From positions 62,001 to 126,000 of the forward strand of contig CAVAMJ010000004.1 in NCBI GenBank assembly GCA_963589785.1: a stretch of DNA of 64,000 nucleotides, in the 5' to 3' direction. Numbering within the stretch: position 1 is the stretch's first letter; each line of letters starts with the position of its first letter. The stretch is from SIG603 sp963589785 (lineage in GTDB: Bacteria; Bacillota; Clostridia; Oscillospirales; Acutalibacteraceae). Of this stretch, positions 1-7,310 are shown piece by piece. The translations under genes and the position numbers were made by a program. The notes below the pieces were generated by a model, which did no database searches, was not told the origin of the DNA, and saw nothing but the letters and a program-made list of their open reading frames with translations.

Positions 1-1
1 T

Positions 2-229
2 CTCACATTCTTCTGCCGCATTTGCGACAGCCTTATCGATATGATAGTCTGGGGACTTAGAAAGACTATTTATAAAGATTCAAAAATACCTTGGCTTAAG
101 AGACCTAAGAATATGAAATATCAGTACATGAGAGAAACCTCAAGCATTATTCAAAGAAGTATTTCTTACGGATTTATGCTTTTCGGTCTCGGACTTATTG
201 TCACGGTGCTTTATCTCATATTGGCTTAA
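2..229 (+). CDS. C-terminal fragment of a membrane protein (5' end outside window)
   Basis: The reading frame is open from base 2, so this is the 3' end of a gene that starts before the window. An internal ATG lies at 41. The visible 75 residues hold a basic, Lys/Arg-rich stretch (WGLRKTIYKDSK) and end in one hydrophobic helix of about 20 residues (SYGFMLFGLGLIVTVLYLIL). A basic loop followed by a last helix is seen at the end of NuoL/MrpD-like proton-translocating subunits, but the fragment is too short to assign a family. A terminator follows directly. Confidence 0.5.
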   Translation, partial: LTFFCRICDSLIDMIVWGLRKTIYKDSKIPWLKRPKNMKYQYMRETSSIIQRSISYGFMLFGLGLIVTVLYLILA

Positions 230-246
230 CTTAAAATTTAATTTTA

Positions 247-294
247 AAATCGAGTCGTACGCAGATTTAAATGCGTTCGGCTCGATTTCTTTTT
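247..294 (+). terminator. Intrinsic terminator
   Basis: The arm AAATCGAG pairs with CTCGATTT, with further pairing inside (ACGC/GCGT), followed by CTTTTTG. It ends the partial gene at the window start and separates it from the next promoter. Confidence 0.75.
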
Positions 295-318
295 GCGAGA
301 AAACAGGGGAAATAAGAT

Positions 319-347
319 TTGAATAGCTATTCTCACGGTGATATAAT
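319..347 (+). promoter_or_regulatory. Sigma-A promoter for the 0.4-4.9 kb operon
   Basis: TTGAAT, a 17-nt spacer and TATAAT. Transcription would start near 354, so the in-frame GTG at 353 cannot be the translation start of the first gene. No other good promoter was seen before the terminator at 4885, so the six genes are probably one transcript. Confidence 0.7.
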
Positions 348-391
348 CAAAGGTGCAATTATTCGCAAATATACTTTGGGACGGAGGCCAC

Positions 392-982
392 TTGAATACT
401 ATGATATATATAAATCAGCTTGAAAGAAAAGATATTCCGTTTGAACATAACCTTGATAACGGCGGAGCGGGAGAGCACTCCAACATTGCCGCCGCAGGCT
501 GCGGCCCGTGCAGTGTGTGCATGGTTATCAACAATATGACAATGGACACCCCAAGCCTTGAGGATATAATCGCTCTTGTTTACGAGTCAAAAGCAAACAG
601 AGAGCCGGGAACGGATATGAAGCTTCTGGGCCCGCTTGCCGCCGAGAGATATAATCTTGACTACAAGGAGACTGACAGCGTGGGCGAGCTTATCACTCAT
701 CTTCAAAACGGCGGAATGGCAGTCGCAAATGTTGGCGGTGACAGAGAAAATCACATAGGTGTTTTTTCGCACGGAGGACATTACATTGCGGTCATCGGCT
801 TTGTGAATTCTGAATTCTGTATTCTCGATCCGTCATGGAAAGAGGGAAAATTCAGCGAGGACGGAAGAAAAGGACTTGTGAGAGAAAACTATCCGTATCT
901 TTATTGTTCGCCGGAGGTTCTTGTGCGAGATACAGAGAACAGAACACCGGGTTACTATTTGTTTTCAAGGAAGGTAAAGTAA
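392..982 (+). CDS. C39-like papain-fold cysteine peptidase
   Basis: About 196 residues with the pattern of the peptidase C39-like family. A catalytic Cys lies in AAGCGPCSVCMV near residue 38, a His in SHGGHYIAVIG, and an Asp follows in ILDPSWK, the usual Cys-His-Asp order. There is no clear signal peptide or membrane helix and no fused ABC exporter, so this is a stand-alone domain; its substrate is unknown. The TTG at 392 was chosen because GGAGG lies at 383-387; ATG at 401 is the alternative. The stop overlaps the start of the next gene (TAATG), which argues for translational coupling. Family assignment rests on motifs only. Confidence 0.72.
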   Translation: MNTMIYINQLERKDIPFEHNLDNGGAGEHSNIAAAGCGPCSVCMVINNMTMDTPSLEDIIALVYESKANREPGTDMKLLGPLAAERYNLDYKETDSVGELITHLQNGGMAVANVGGDRENHIGVFSHGGHYIAVIGFVNSEFCILDPSWKEGKFSEDGRKGLVRENYPYLYCSPEVLVRDTENRTPGYYLFSRKVK

Positions 983-1302
983 TGGCTAGTTACAAGGGCG
1001 AGGGCGGAGCATACGAGATAATCGCTTTTACTATCACCGATATTGACGAGAGCGAAGAAATCTATGAGGGTTATGCTGTTGAGTACGCAGACGAGGAGGA
1101 CATAGAAATTCTCGAAAGCTTTGACGAACTCGGTGAAGCGAACGAGGCTTTTTATTCTGACGAAAAAGCATATTTCAAAACCTTGCAGAAAAAAGAAAAC
1201 GAATGTGACTGCGTTTGCTCATATATAAGAGAGTGTGTGATTTGTGAGAGGGATACTGGAAGAATTTTAGCTGTTTCCCATATTATCCCCGAGGAAAAAT
1301 AA
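982..1302 (+). CDS. Small acidic protein of unknown function
   Basis: 106 residues, strongly acidic (many Glu and Asp, for example YADEEDIEILESFDELGE), soluble, no signal peptide. A Cys-rich patch (ENECDCVCSYIRECVICE) lies at about residues 71-88 and could bind metal, but the spacing fits no family I know. The ATG at 982 overlaps the stop of the peptidase gene by one base and the next gene begins 1 nt after its stop, so it is an inner member of the operon. I do not recognise the family. Confidence 0.6.
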   Translation: MASYKGEGGAYEIIAFTITDIDESEEIYEGYAVEYADEEDIEILESFDELGEANEAFYSDEKAYFKTLQKKENECDCVCSYIRECVICERDTGRILAVSHIIPEEK

Positions 1303-1303
1303 A

Positions 1304-2230
1304 ATGACGGTAACGATACTGCTTATCAAAAAGATAGTTTCGCTTTTCATCATTATGATGATAGGCGTTCTGATAGTAAGGCTTAAGCTTTTGAAGGCAG
1401 AGGACTCCAGGCCTTTGTCGGTTCTTATGCTATATGCCGTTGTGCCGTGCACGATACTGAACGCTTTTCAGGTGGACTACACCCCGGAGGTTCTGAAAGG
1501 TCTTGCTTTGGCGGCGGCTTGCGCACTTTTTACGCATATTTTCTGGCTTATTTTGATAGGCGTTCTAAAGAAAACGCTCAAAACCGATGTAATCGAAAAT
1601 ATGTCGATTATGTACACCAACGCCGGCAATTTGATCATTCCCATAGTGACGAGCGTTCTCGGCGAGGACATGGTCATCTATTCTGTCGGCTATATGTCGG
1701 TACAGCTTGTTTTCATTTGGACTCACCTTGTCTCTCAGATGAAGGGAAGCCGAGGGTTCGATATAAAAAAGATAGTCACGAATGTAAATTTAATATTTGT
1801 TTTTATCGGAATAGTCATGTTCCTGACGCAGATTAAATTCCCGTCGTTTGTGGACGATGCTTTAGGCTCAATAAGCGACACGATAGGCCCGCTTGCGATG
1901 ATAGTCATCGGAATGTTAATCGGCGGAGTTGAGATAAAGAAGATAATTAATTATAAGCGAGTTTGGCTTGTTACGCTCCTCAGGCTCATTGTCTTTCCGC
2001 TTACGATTTTGCTGATACTTAAGCTTGTGCCGCTTTGGACACTTACGGTCGGCGGAAAAGAAATACTGCTCGTGTTCTTCCTTGCGTGTATCACGCCGAG
2101 TGCTTCTACCGTCACGCAAATGGCTCAGGTATTCGGAAACGACGCAGAGTATTCGAGTGCGATTAATGTTATTTCAACGCTGACAAGCTTAGTCACCATG
2201 CCGATTATGGTCATGCTCTATCAGCTTTAA
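1304..2230 (+). CDS. AEC-family (auxin efflux carrier-like) transporter
   Basis: 308 residues, almost entirely hydrophobic, with about ten membrane helices in two five-helix halves, as in the bacterial AEC/malonate transporter family. Typical features are the N-terminal MIGVLIVRLKLL, the PCTILNAF segment in the first half and ITPSASTVTQMAQVFG near the C-terminus. It is an inner-membrane secondary carrier; family members move organic acids or related solutes, but the substrate cannot be read from the sequence. It starts 1 nt after the preceding gene. Confidence 0.85.
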   Translation: MTVTILLIKKIVSLFIIMMIGVLIVRLKLLKAEDSRPLSVLMLYAVVPCTILNAFQVDYTPEVLKGLALAAACALFTHIFWLILIGVLKKTLKTDVIENMSIMYTNAGNLIIPIVTSVLGEDMVIYSVGYMSVQLVFIWTHLVSQMKGSRGFDIKKIVTNVNLIFVFIGIVMFLTQIKFPSFVDDALGSISDTIGPLAMIVIGMLIGGVEIKKIINYKRVWLVTLLRLIVFPLTILLILKLVPLWTLTVGGKEILLVFFLACITPSASTVTQMAQVFGNDAEYSSAINVISTLTSLVTMPIMVMLYQL

Positions 2231-2257
2231 CAAAGAAAGAGAGAAAATAAAAAAATA

Positions 2258-2971
2258 ATGGAAAATAAAATAACTACGGTGCTTTTTGACCTTGACGGAA
2301 CCTTGCTTCCGATGGACGAGATATATTTTACCAAGCTCTATTTTGCGGCAATGGCAAAGAAGCTTGCGCCTCACGGCTACGAAGCCGAAAGCCTTGTCAA
2401 GGCGGTGAGAAGCGGAGTTGTCGCAATGGTGACTAATGACGGAAGCGATACGAACATGAAGAAATTCTGGAGTGCCTTTGCCTCTGTTTTAGGCGAGGAT
2501 AAAATAAACGATATGCCGTTGTTCGAGGAGTTTTACAGAACCGATTTTGTGGCGGCAAAGGAAAGCTGCGGCTTTAACCCGAAGGCAAAGGAGACAGTCG
2601 ATTTTATTAAGTCCAAAGGACTTAGAGTAGCGCTTGCCACAAACCCGATTTTCCCGTCAATCGCAACGGAAAGAAGAATTAGGTGGGCGGGTCTTGATAA
2701 AAGCGATTTCGAGCTTTTCACAACCTACGAGAATTATCACTACTGCAAGCCGAAAACAGAATATTATTCTGAGATTTGCGAGAAGCTGAATGTAGATCCG
2801 AAAAACTGCCTTATGGTAGGAAATGATGCGGCAGAAGATATGGTAGCCGCCAAGCTTGGAATGAAAGTTTTTCTCTTGACCGACTGCCTCATAAATAGGC
2901 ACGATGTCGATATAAGCGTATATCCTCAGGGAAGCTTTGACGACTTGAAAAGTTTTATCGATAAGCTTTGA
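2258..2971 (+). CDS. HAD-superfamily hydrolase
   Basis: 237 residues. Motif I is FDLDGTL (residues 10-16) with the nucleophile Asp and the acid/base Asp. Motif II is the Thr in ALATNP near residue 128, motif III the Lys in YCKPK near 165, and motif IV GNDAAEDM near 188, so all catalytic positions are present. A helical cap lies between motifs I and II, as in phosphoglycolate phosphatase-like enzymes. Cytosolic phosphatase; the substrate is unknown. Its place before a vitamin B6 kinase-like gene is suggestive only. Confidence 0.85.
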   Translation: MENKITTVLFDLDGTLLPMDEIYFTKLYFAAMAKKLAPHGYEAESLVKAVRSGVVAMVTNDGSDTNMKKFWSAFASVLGEDKINDMPLFEEFYRTDFVAAKESCGFNPKAKETVDFIKSKGLRVALATNPIFPSIATERRIRWAGLDKSDFELFTTYENYHYCKPKTEYYSEICEKLNVDPKNCLMVGNDAAEDMVAAKLGMKVFLLTDCLINRHDVDISVYPQGSFDDLKSFIDKL

Positions 2972-2984
2972 TTAAGGGGATATT

Positions 2985-3857
2985 ATGTCAGAAAAATTAG
3001 TAGCAAAAAGTGAAAACAAATATCGCCTGAAAAAATGCTTGGCAATACATGATTTTGCGGGATACGGAAAGTGCTCGCTCACCATAGCAATACCGATATT
3101 AAGCGCAAGCTGTGTGCAGACCTCTTCAATTCCGACTGCGGTTTTCTCAAATCACACCGCATTTCCGTCATACTACGCATGCGATTTAACAGAGCATATG
3201 ATGCCGACGGCAAAAACATGGGAGAAGCTTGACTTCAAGACGGACGCGATATACACGGGATTTCTGGGAAGTCTCGAGCAAATCAAGATAGTTTCAGATA
3301 TAATCGATATGTTCTCAAAGGACGACAGAGAAAATAAGATTATATTTGTCGATCCCGTTATGGGCGATAACGGAAAGCTCTATAGAACCTATACGGACGA
3401 AATGGCTGACGACATGAAGTCCCTTTGTGAAAAAGCCGATATAATTTCTCCCAATATGACTGAGGCGGCAAGACTTCTCGGAATAGAATACAAGGACGGG
3501 CCTTATACGCCTGGGTTTGTCGAAGATGTTCTCAAGGGACTTTTGAGCCTCGGTGTGAAGTGCGCGGTTCTCACGGGGGTGAGATACGGTGACGATGAAA
3601 CTGGAGCGGCGGCAATGGGAAGAGACGGAGTGATGTACACGGCTTTTTCCAAGAGATATCAGGGATCATTTCACGGCACGGGCGATGTGTTCGCATCGGT
3701 CATGCTGGGTCAGCTTCTAAACGGAAGAGGAATACACCATGCGCTTAAAAAGGCGGTAGAGTTCACGGGAAAATCGATAGCCAATACGGTCGTGAGCGGA
3801 TTTGATCCGATTGAGGGCGTAATTTTTGAGCCTGAATTAGCATCCTTGCAAGGATAA
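2985..3857 (+). CDS. Pyridoxamine/pyridoxal kinase-like (PfkB/ribokinase fold)
   Basis: 290 residues. It begins with the AIHDFAGYGKCSL segment of PdxY/PdxK-type kinases, carries VDPVMGDNGKLY and SPNMTEAARLLG in the middle, and ends with the anion-hole motif FHGTGDVFAS, whose Asp is the expected catalytic base. It should phosphorylate pyridoxine, pyridoxal or pyridoxamine with ATP in the B6 salvage pathway. Firmicute proteins of this type are sometimes annotated as hydroxymethylpyrimidine kinases, so the vitamer is not certain. Gap to the HAD gene is 13 nt. Confidence 0.82.
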   Translation: MSEKLVAKSENKYRLKKCLAIHDFAGYGKCSLTIAIPILSASCVQTSSIPTAVFSNHTAFPSYYACDLTEHMMPTAKTWEKLDFKTDAIYTGFLGSLEQIKIVSDIIDMFSKDDRENKIIFVDPVMGDNGKLYRTYTDEMADDMKSLCEKADIISPNMTEAARLLGIEYKDGPYTPGFVEDVLKGLLSLGVKCAVLTGVRYGDDETGAAAMGRDGVMYTAFSKRYQGSFHGTGDVFASVMLGQLLNGRGIHHALKKAVEFTGKSIANTVVSGFDPIEGVIFEPELASLQG

Positions 3858-3875
3858 AAGGAATACGGAGTTATA

Positions 3876-4871
3876 TTGAAGAACACAACAAAACCAAGTG
3901 ATAAAAAGCTGAAAAATCAAATCAGTGACAGAAAAAGAAAAAAGGTATTTAATATCATTCAGATAGGCGACAAGAGCAACAGGATTAGCCGTGGGTTTGA
4001 TATATTCATTACGGTAAATATCGCACTTAACATTGCCGTAACCTTTATGCAGACCTTTGACGAATTAAAAAAGCTAAGTCCTCTTTTTCATGCTGTCGAG
4101 ATTATCACGCTCGGAGTTTTCTGCGCCGAATATGCGCTGAGAATATACACGGCGGATTTTCTTTATCCCAATCTAAAGCCAAGACTCGCAAGGCTTAAAT
4201 TTGTCTTTTCGTTTAACGGAATAGTCGATTTGCTGACGATTTTGCCGTTCTTCTTTTTGTCGGGAATGGTCATCTTCCGAATGCTTCGAGTGGCGAGGAT
4301 ATTTCATCTTTTCCGTCTCAATGCGCAGTATGACAGCTTCAATGTCATCACAACGGTTTTGCGAGAGAAGAAAAATCAGCTTATATCATCGATATTCATC
4401 GTGGTGGTGCTCATGCTTGGCAGCAGCCTTTGTATGTACAGCGTGGAGCATGAAGCCCAGCCGACGGTTTTCGTGAATGCGTTCAGCGGAATTTGGTGGA
4501 GTATGTCGACTTTGCTAACGGTTGGCTACGGCGATATTTATCCGATAACCGCACTCGGTAAAATAATGGCAACATTCATCGCTTATCTTGGAGTCGGTGC
4601 GGTAGCCATTCCGACAGGTATCATAAGTGCCGGATTTGTCGAGCAATACCAGAAGAAAAGCGGAATACATGATGTGAGAGCATCAGACCTAAGCCAAATT
4701 GCAGAGCTATCGATAGACTCTAAGGAAAGCGGAAAGACAGTCGAGGAACTGCAAAACGAGAAGCAGTATTCGATTTATCTCATTTTGCGAGGAGGGCTTT
4801 CCGTTTTGCCACAAAAGGACACCGTCCTCAAGAAAAACGATATTATCATCGTGCACGGAAACGATAATTAA
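3876..4871 (+). CDS. Voltage-gated-type potassium/ion channel with C-terminal regulatory tail
   Basis: 331 residues starting at TTG, with ACGGAG 5 nt upstream. Six membrane helices are visible: S1-S3 in residues 45-125, then an S4-like helix with regularly spaced Arg (FRMLRVARIFHLFRL, about 133-147), a pore loop with the K+ filter TVGYGD near 216-221, and S6. The tail (about 260-331) has a segment LILRGGLSVLPQKDTVLKKND that resembles an RCK_C/TrkA_C half. A K+ channel is the simplest call. It is the last gene of the operon and faces the MATE gene across a shared terminator. Confidence 0.82.
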   Translation: MKNTTKPSDKKLKNQISDRKRKKVFNIIQIGDKSNRISRGFDIFITVNIALNIAVTFMQTFDELKKLSPLFHAVEIITLGVFCAEYALRIYTADFLYPNLKPRLARLKFVFSFNGIVDLLTILPFFFLSGMVIFRMLRVARIFHLFRLNAQYDSFNVITTVLREKKNQLISSIFIVVVLMLGSSLCMYSVEHEAQPTVFVNAFSGIWWSMSTLLTVGYGDIYPITALGKIMATFIAYLGVGAVAIPTGIISAGFVEQYQKKSGIHDVRASDLSQIAELSIDSKESGKTVEELQNEKQYSIYLILRGGLSVLPQKDTVLKKNDIIIVHGNDN

Positions 4872-4884
4872 GATAATAAAAAGA

Positions 4885-4926
4885 AAATCCGCCTTGCGAA
4901 ATTAATCGCAGAGCGGATTTTTGTTG
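4885..4926. terminator. Terminator between convergent genes
   Basis: AAATCCGC...TTGCG pairs with CGCA...GCGGATTT, followed by a short T-run on the + strand and preceded by an A-run that gives T's on the - strand. It can serve both the channel operon and the MATE gene. Confidence 0.7.
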
Positions 4927-4938
4927 TCGTTATATATT

Positions 4939-6330
4939 TTAGCTTTGCTTTTGAGGAGAGTTTTTCTCGAGCTTTTTGACCATTTTCACGAGTATGATAA
5001 CCGATGCAATCGAGAGCATAAATTCTGCAATTCCCTGAGCCATGCAAAGTCCGTACTCTGCAAAAATGTGGTTGAGGAGAATGAGCAAGGGAATTTCGAG
5101 GACGATTTTTCGAAGGATTGCGAAGATGAGGGTCAAGCCGCCCTTGCCGATTGCCTGACAGCAGCCGACTCCGATGAAGTCAACGCAAAGGAAGGTTATT
5201 CCAAGGGCATAGCATCTTAGGTAGAACGAGCCGTAATTAACGATTGTGGCATCCTTCATAAACAGTGAAATGAGAGGAGCGGAGAAAATGAAGAATAGCG
5301 TAGCGATTACAACGAGAAAAGCGATAGCGACTTTGTAGGTGAAAAGCATTGCTTCTTTCATTCGCTTGATGTTTCCGCTCGAATAGTTGTAGCCTATAAG
5401 CGGCATAACTCCCTGAGAAGTGCCCATGCAAATCTGCATAGGAACTAAATATACCTTGTAGGCAATTCCTATGGCGGCAACCACGCTTGCACCGTATCCG
5501 GCGGCGAAGTTGTTGAGGATTGTCATTCCCGTTACGTTGAGAAGATTTTGAATAGCGGCGGGTACACCGACACTGAAAACGCCGACTGCGATTACTCTTG
5601 TCGGAATTGCTTTTTTCGGATTGATACAGACAAAGGTCTGACCTCTTTTTCTGATGAGGTAGAAAAAGAAATAAGCAATAGCGCAGATGTTTCCGAGCAA
5701 GGTGGCAAGACCGGCTCCGCCCGCACCCATATCAAGTCCCCAAGGGAGGATGAAAAACGGGTCGAGAACCATATTGACGACACATCCGAGAATCGTTCCG
5801 ACGCCAGCCTGAGAGGACGCACCCTCAGAGCGAATGAAGTAGGCGAGAACGACATTTAGAATTGCCGGCACTGCACCAAGTGTTACCGTCCAGAGGCAAT
5901 ATGCCTTTGTTGCTTCCAAGGTTTCGCTTGTCGCACCAAGCAGCTTTAGGCACGGATTTTCGAAAATCGCAAAGAGCACGGAGTAAAGCAGTGCGAAAAT
6001 AAAGCAGCACCAAAAGGAGAAGCTGGAGCTTCGCTTAACGGTCTCGTAGTTCTTTGCACCGAGAGCACGGCTCATCATGCTCGAGCCGCCCACGCCGAAA
6101 AGATTGTTGATTGCGTTAAAGGCGAGCAAAAGCGTTGCGGCAATTGTGACGGCGGCGGTTTGAATGGGGTCGTTCAGAATGCCGACGAAGTAGGTGTCCG
6201 TTAGGTTGTAAACAACCATGACGAGTGAGGAAAGCACCATGGGTATCGAGAGGTTCATGACCGCCTTTGGTATCGGCATGGTTTCAAATAATTCTGTTTT
6301 TTCTTTTGCGTTTGCGGTAGTGTTTGCCAT
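4939..6330 (-). CDS. MATE-family multidrug/Na+ efflux pump
   Basis: 463 residues with 12 predicted helices in two similar halves, as in MatE proteins. The N-terminal half has LSIPMVLSSLVMVVYNLTDTYFVG, where Asp is the conserved ion-coupling region of helix 1-2, and the second half repeats the pattern (GVFSVGVPAAIQNLLNVTG). It exports organic cations or other toxic compounds against H+ or Na+. It is downstream of a marR gene (17-nt gap, same strand), so it is the probable target of that regulator. Start supported by AGGAGA. Confidence 0.9.
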   Translation of the reverse strand: MANTTANAKEKTELFETMPIPKAVMNLSIPMVLSSLVMVVYNLTDTYFVGILNDPIQTAAVTIAATLLLAFNAINNLFGVGGSSMMSRALGAKNYETVKRSSSFSFWCCFIFALLYSVLFAIFENPCLKLLGATSETLEATKAYCLWTVTLGAVPAILNVVLAYFIRSEGASSQAGVGTILGCVVNMVLDPFFILPWGLDMGAGGAGLATLLGNICAIAYFFFYLIRKRGQTFVCINPKKAIPTRVIAVGVFSVGVPAAIQNLLNVTGMTILNNFAAGYGASVVAAIGIAYKVYLVPMQICMGTSQGVMPLIGYNYSSGNIKRMKEAMLFTYKVAIAFLVVIATLFFIFSAPLISLFMKDATIVNYGSFYLRCYALGITFLCVDFIGVGCCQAIGKGGLTLIFAILRKIVLEIPLLILLNHIFAEYGLCMAQGIAEFMLSIASVIILVKMVKKLEKNSPQKQS

Positions 6331-6347
6331 GTCAGTCTCCTAAAAAA

Positions 6348-6839
6348 TCAGATGATTCCGTCGTGCGGCTTTCCGCCGAGATTTATGTATTGCTGTCTGA
6401 GAACCTTTGCGAAGGTCTCGAGGTCTTTTTCGTCTATTCCGCTCACAAGAGTGTTTTGATAATCGAGTTGTATTTCTCTTATCCTCTCGCAAAGCGGAAT
6501 GGCTTCATCGGTTATCGTGAGGATAATTTTTCTGCGGTTTTGCTTGTCGTGTTCACGGGTGAGGTAGCCTTTTTTGACAAGCTTATTCACCGCTTCCGAT
6601 GCGTGAGAGCGTGATATTCCTCGAATTTCCACGAGGTCGCACGCACAGTGGTACTGCGGATGATTGTAAAGAAAGGCGATGACGTCGATTTCTCCCTGAG
6701 TGATTCCTGTTTCCTTTTGAAGCGGAGAAAAGAGCTTATAGTATTTCTCTCCCATGAACGGCACGATTATCAGTGCGTTTCCGCCTACACAGGGGATACA
6801 TTCGTTTTTTGGTGATGTTTTGTTTTCTTGATTATTCAT
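6348..6839 (-). CDS. MarR-family transcriptional regulator
   Basis: 163 residues. The winged helix-turn-helix sits at about residues 60-125 (LVEIRGISRSHASEAVNKLVKKGYLTREHDKQNRRKIIL), including the RRK wing. A Cys pair near residue 14-17 (CIPC) could be redox-sensitive, but that is a guess. It probably represses itself and the MATE pump: the promoter region contains a TGTTC/GAACA inverted repeat. Start ATG with AAAGGAAC upstream. Confidence 0.88.
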   Translation of the reverse strand: MNNQENKTSPKNECIPCVGGNALIIVPFMGEKYYKLFSPLQKETGITQGEIDVIAFLYNHPQYHCACDLVEIRGISRSHASEAVNKLVKKGYLTREHDKQNRRKIILTITDEAIPLCERIREIQLDYQNTLVSGIDEKDLETFAKVLRQQYINLGGKPHDGII

Positions 6840-6858
6840 ATATGTTCCTTTTTAGAAT

Positions 6859-6909
6859 TGTTCCGTTTACGAACAGTTGCATTTTATACCTGTTTAATTA
6901 GCTTGTCAA
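6859..6909 (-). promoter_or_regulatory. marR promoter and likely operator
   Basis: On the minus strand TTGACA and TAAAAT are 17 nt apart (plus positions 6904-6909 and 6881-6886). The inverted repeat TGTTC-n7-GAACA at 6859-6875 lies just downstream of the -10, where a MarR dimer would block transcription. Confidence 0.7.
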
Positions 6910-6988
6910 GAGTATTTGAGGAGAAAAAACAGGCTTAGTTTTTAACTTGTTTCAACATGCTTTCAACGAGTATTTAACAAAAAAGAGA

Positions 6989-7025
6989 AAAATCCCCGTG
7001 CTTTAAATTCACGGGGATTTTTTCG
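6989..7025. terminator. Orphan terminator upstream of rpoB
   Basis: AATCCCCGTG pairs with CACGGGGATT over ten bases, loop CTTTAAATT, T-run on the + side and A-run on the - side. It lies between the divergent marR and rpoB promoters, so neither transcript crosses it. Confidence 0.8.
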
Positions 7026-7069
7026 GCGAAATTATCAATAAAAAAAGTGAAAATCTGCACAAAATAAGC

Positions 7070-7098
7070 TTGACAAACTTTCACAAAACAACTAAACT
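7070..7098 (+). promoter_or_regulatory. rpoBC promoter
   Basis: TTGACA, 17 nt, TAAACT. This would give a leader of about 205 nt before rpoB. A second TATAAT at 7146-7151 lies inside the leader but lacks a clear -35. No rplJL genes precede rpoB here. Confidence 0.6.
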
Positions 7099-7154
7099 AT
7101 TATACTGTATCAATATGGATATTATGCCTTTTCGAGGCTCAATAGTATAATATC
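7098..7154 (+). promoter_or_regulatory. Inverted-repeat leader element of rpoB
   Basis: Two overlapping perfect inverted repeats share the same right arm: TATTATACT (7098-7106) with AGTATAATA (7144-7152), and GATATTAT (7118-7125) with ATAATATC (7147-7154). They enclose a small hairpin GCCT-TTTCG-AGGC. The two long pairings exclude each other, so the leader could switch between forms. No T-run follows. Confidence 0.4.
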
Positions 7155-7310
7155 ACAGCGAAAGTCAAAATGCAAGAAAAAAATTTTGACAGCCTCAAAA
7201 AGGGAATTAATTTGTGCGTTCTGCGATTTCTGTTCTTATGGTTATTTTGAAGAAAAGTTGTCGCATTGATCCATAAAAAAATCTTAAAAAGAAATGGAGT
7301 GGTCAATGTA

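Noticed and set aside
353..391. GTG at 353 as start of the C39-like gene
   Set aside because: It lies at or before the predicted transcription start and has no ribosome binding site; GGAGG at 383 fits the later start.
7266..7310. N-terminal extension of RpoB from TTG 7266
   Set aside because: No ribosome binding site; the ATG at 7311 gives a normal RpoB N-terminus and length.
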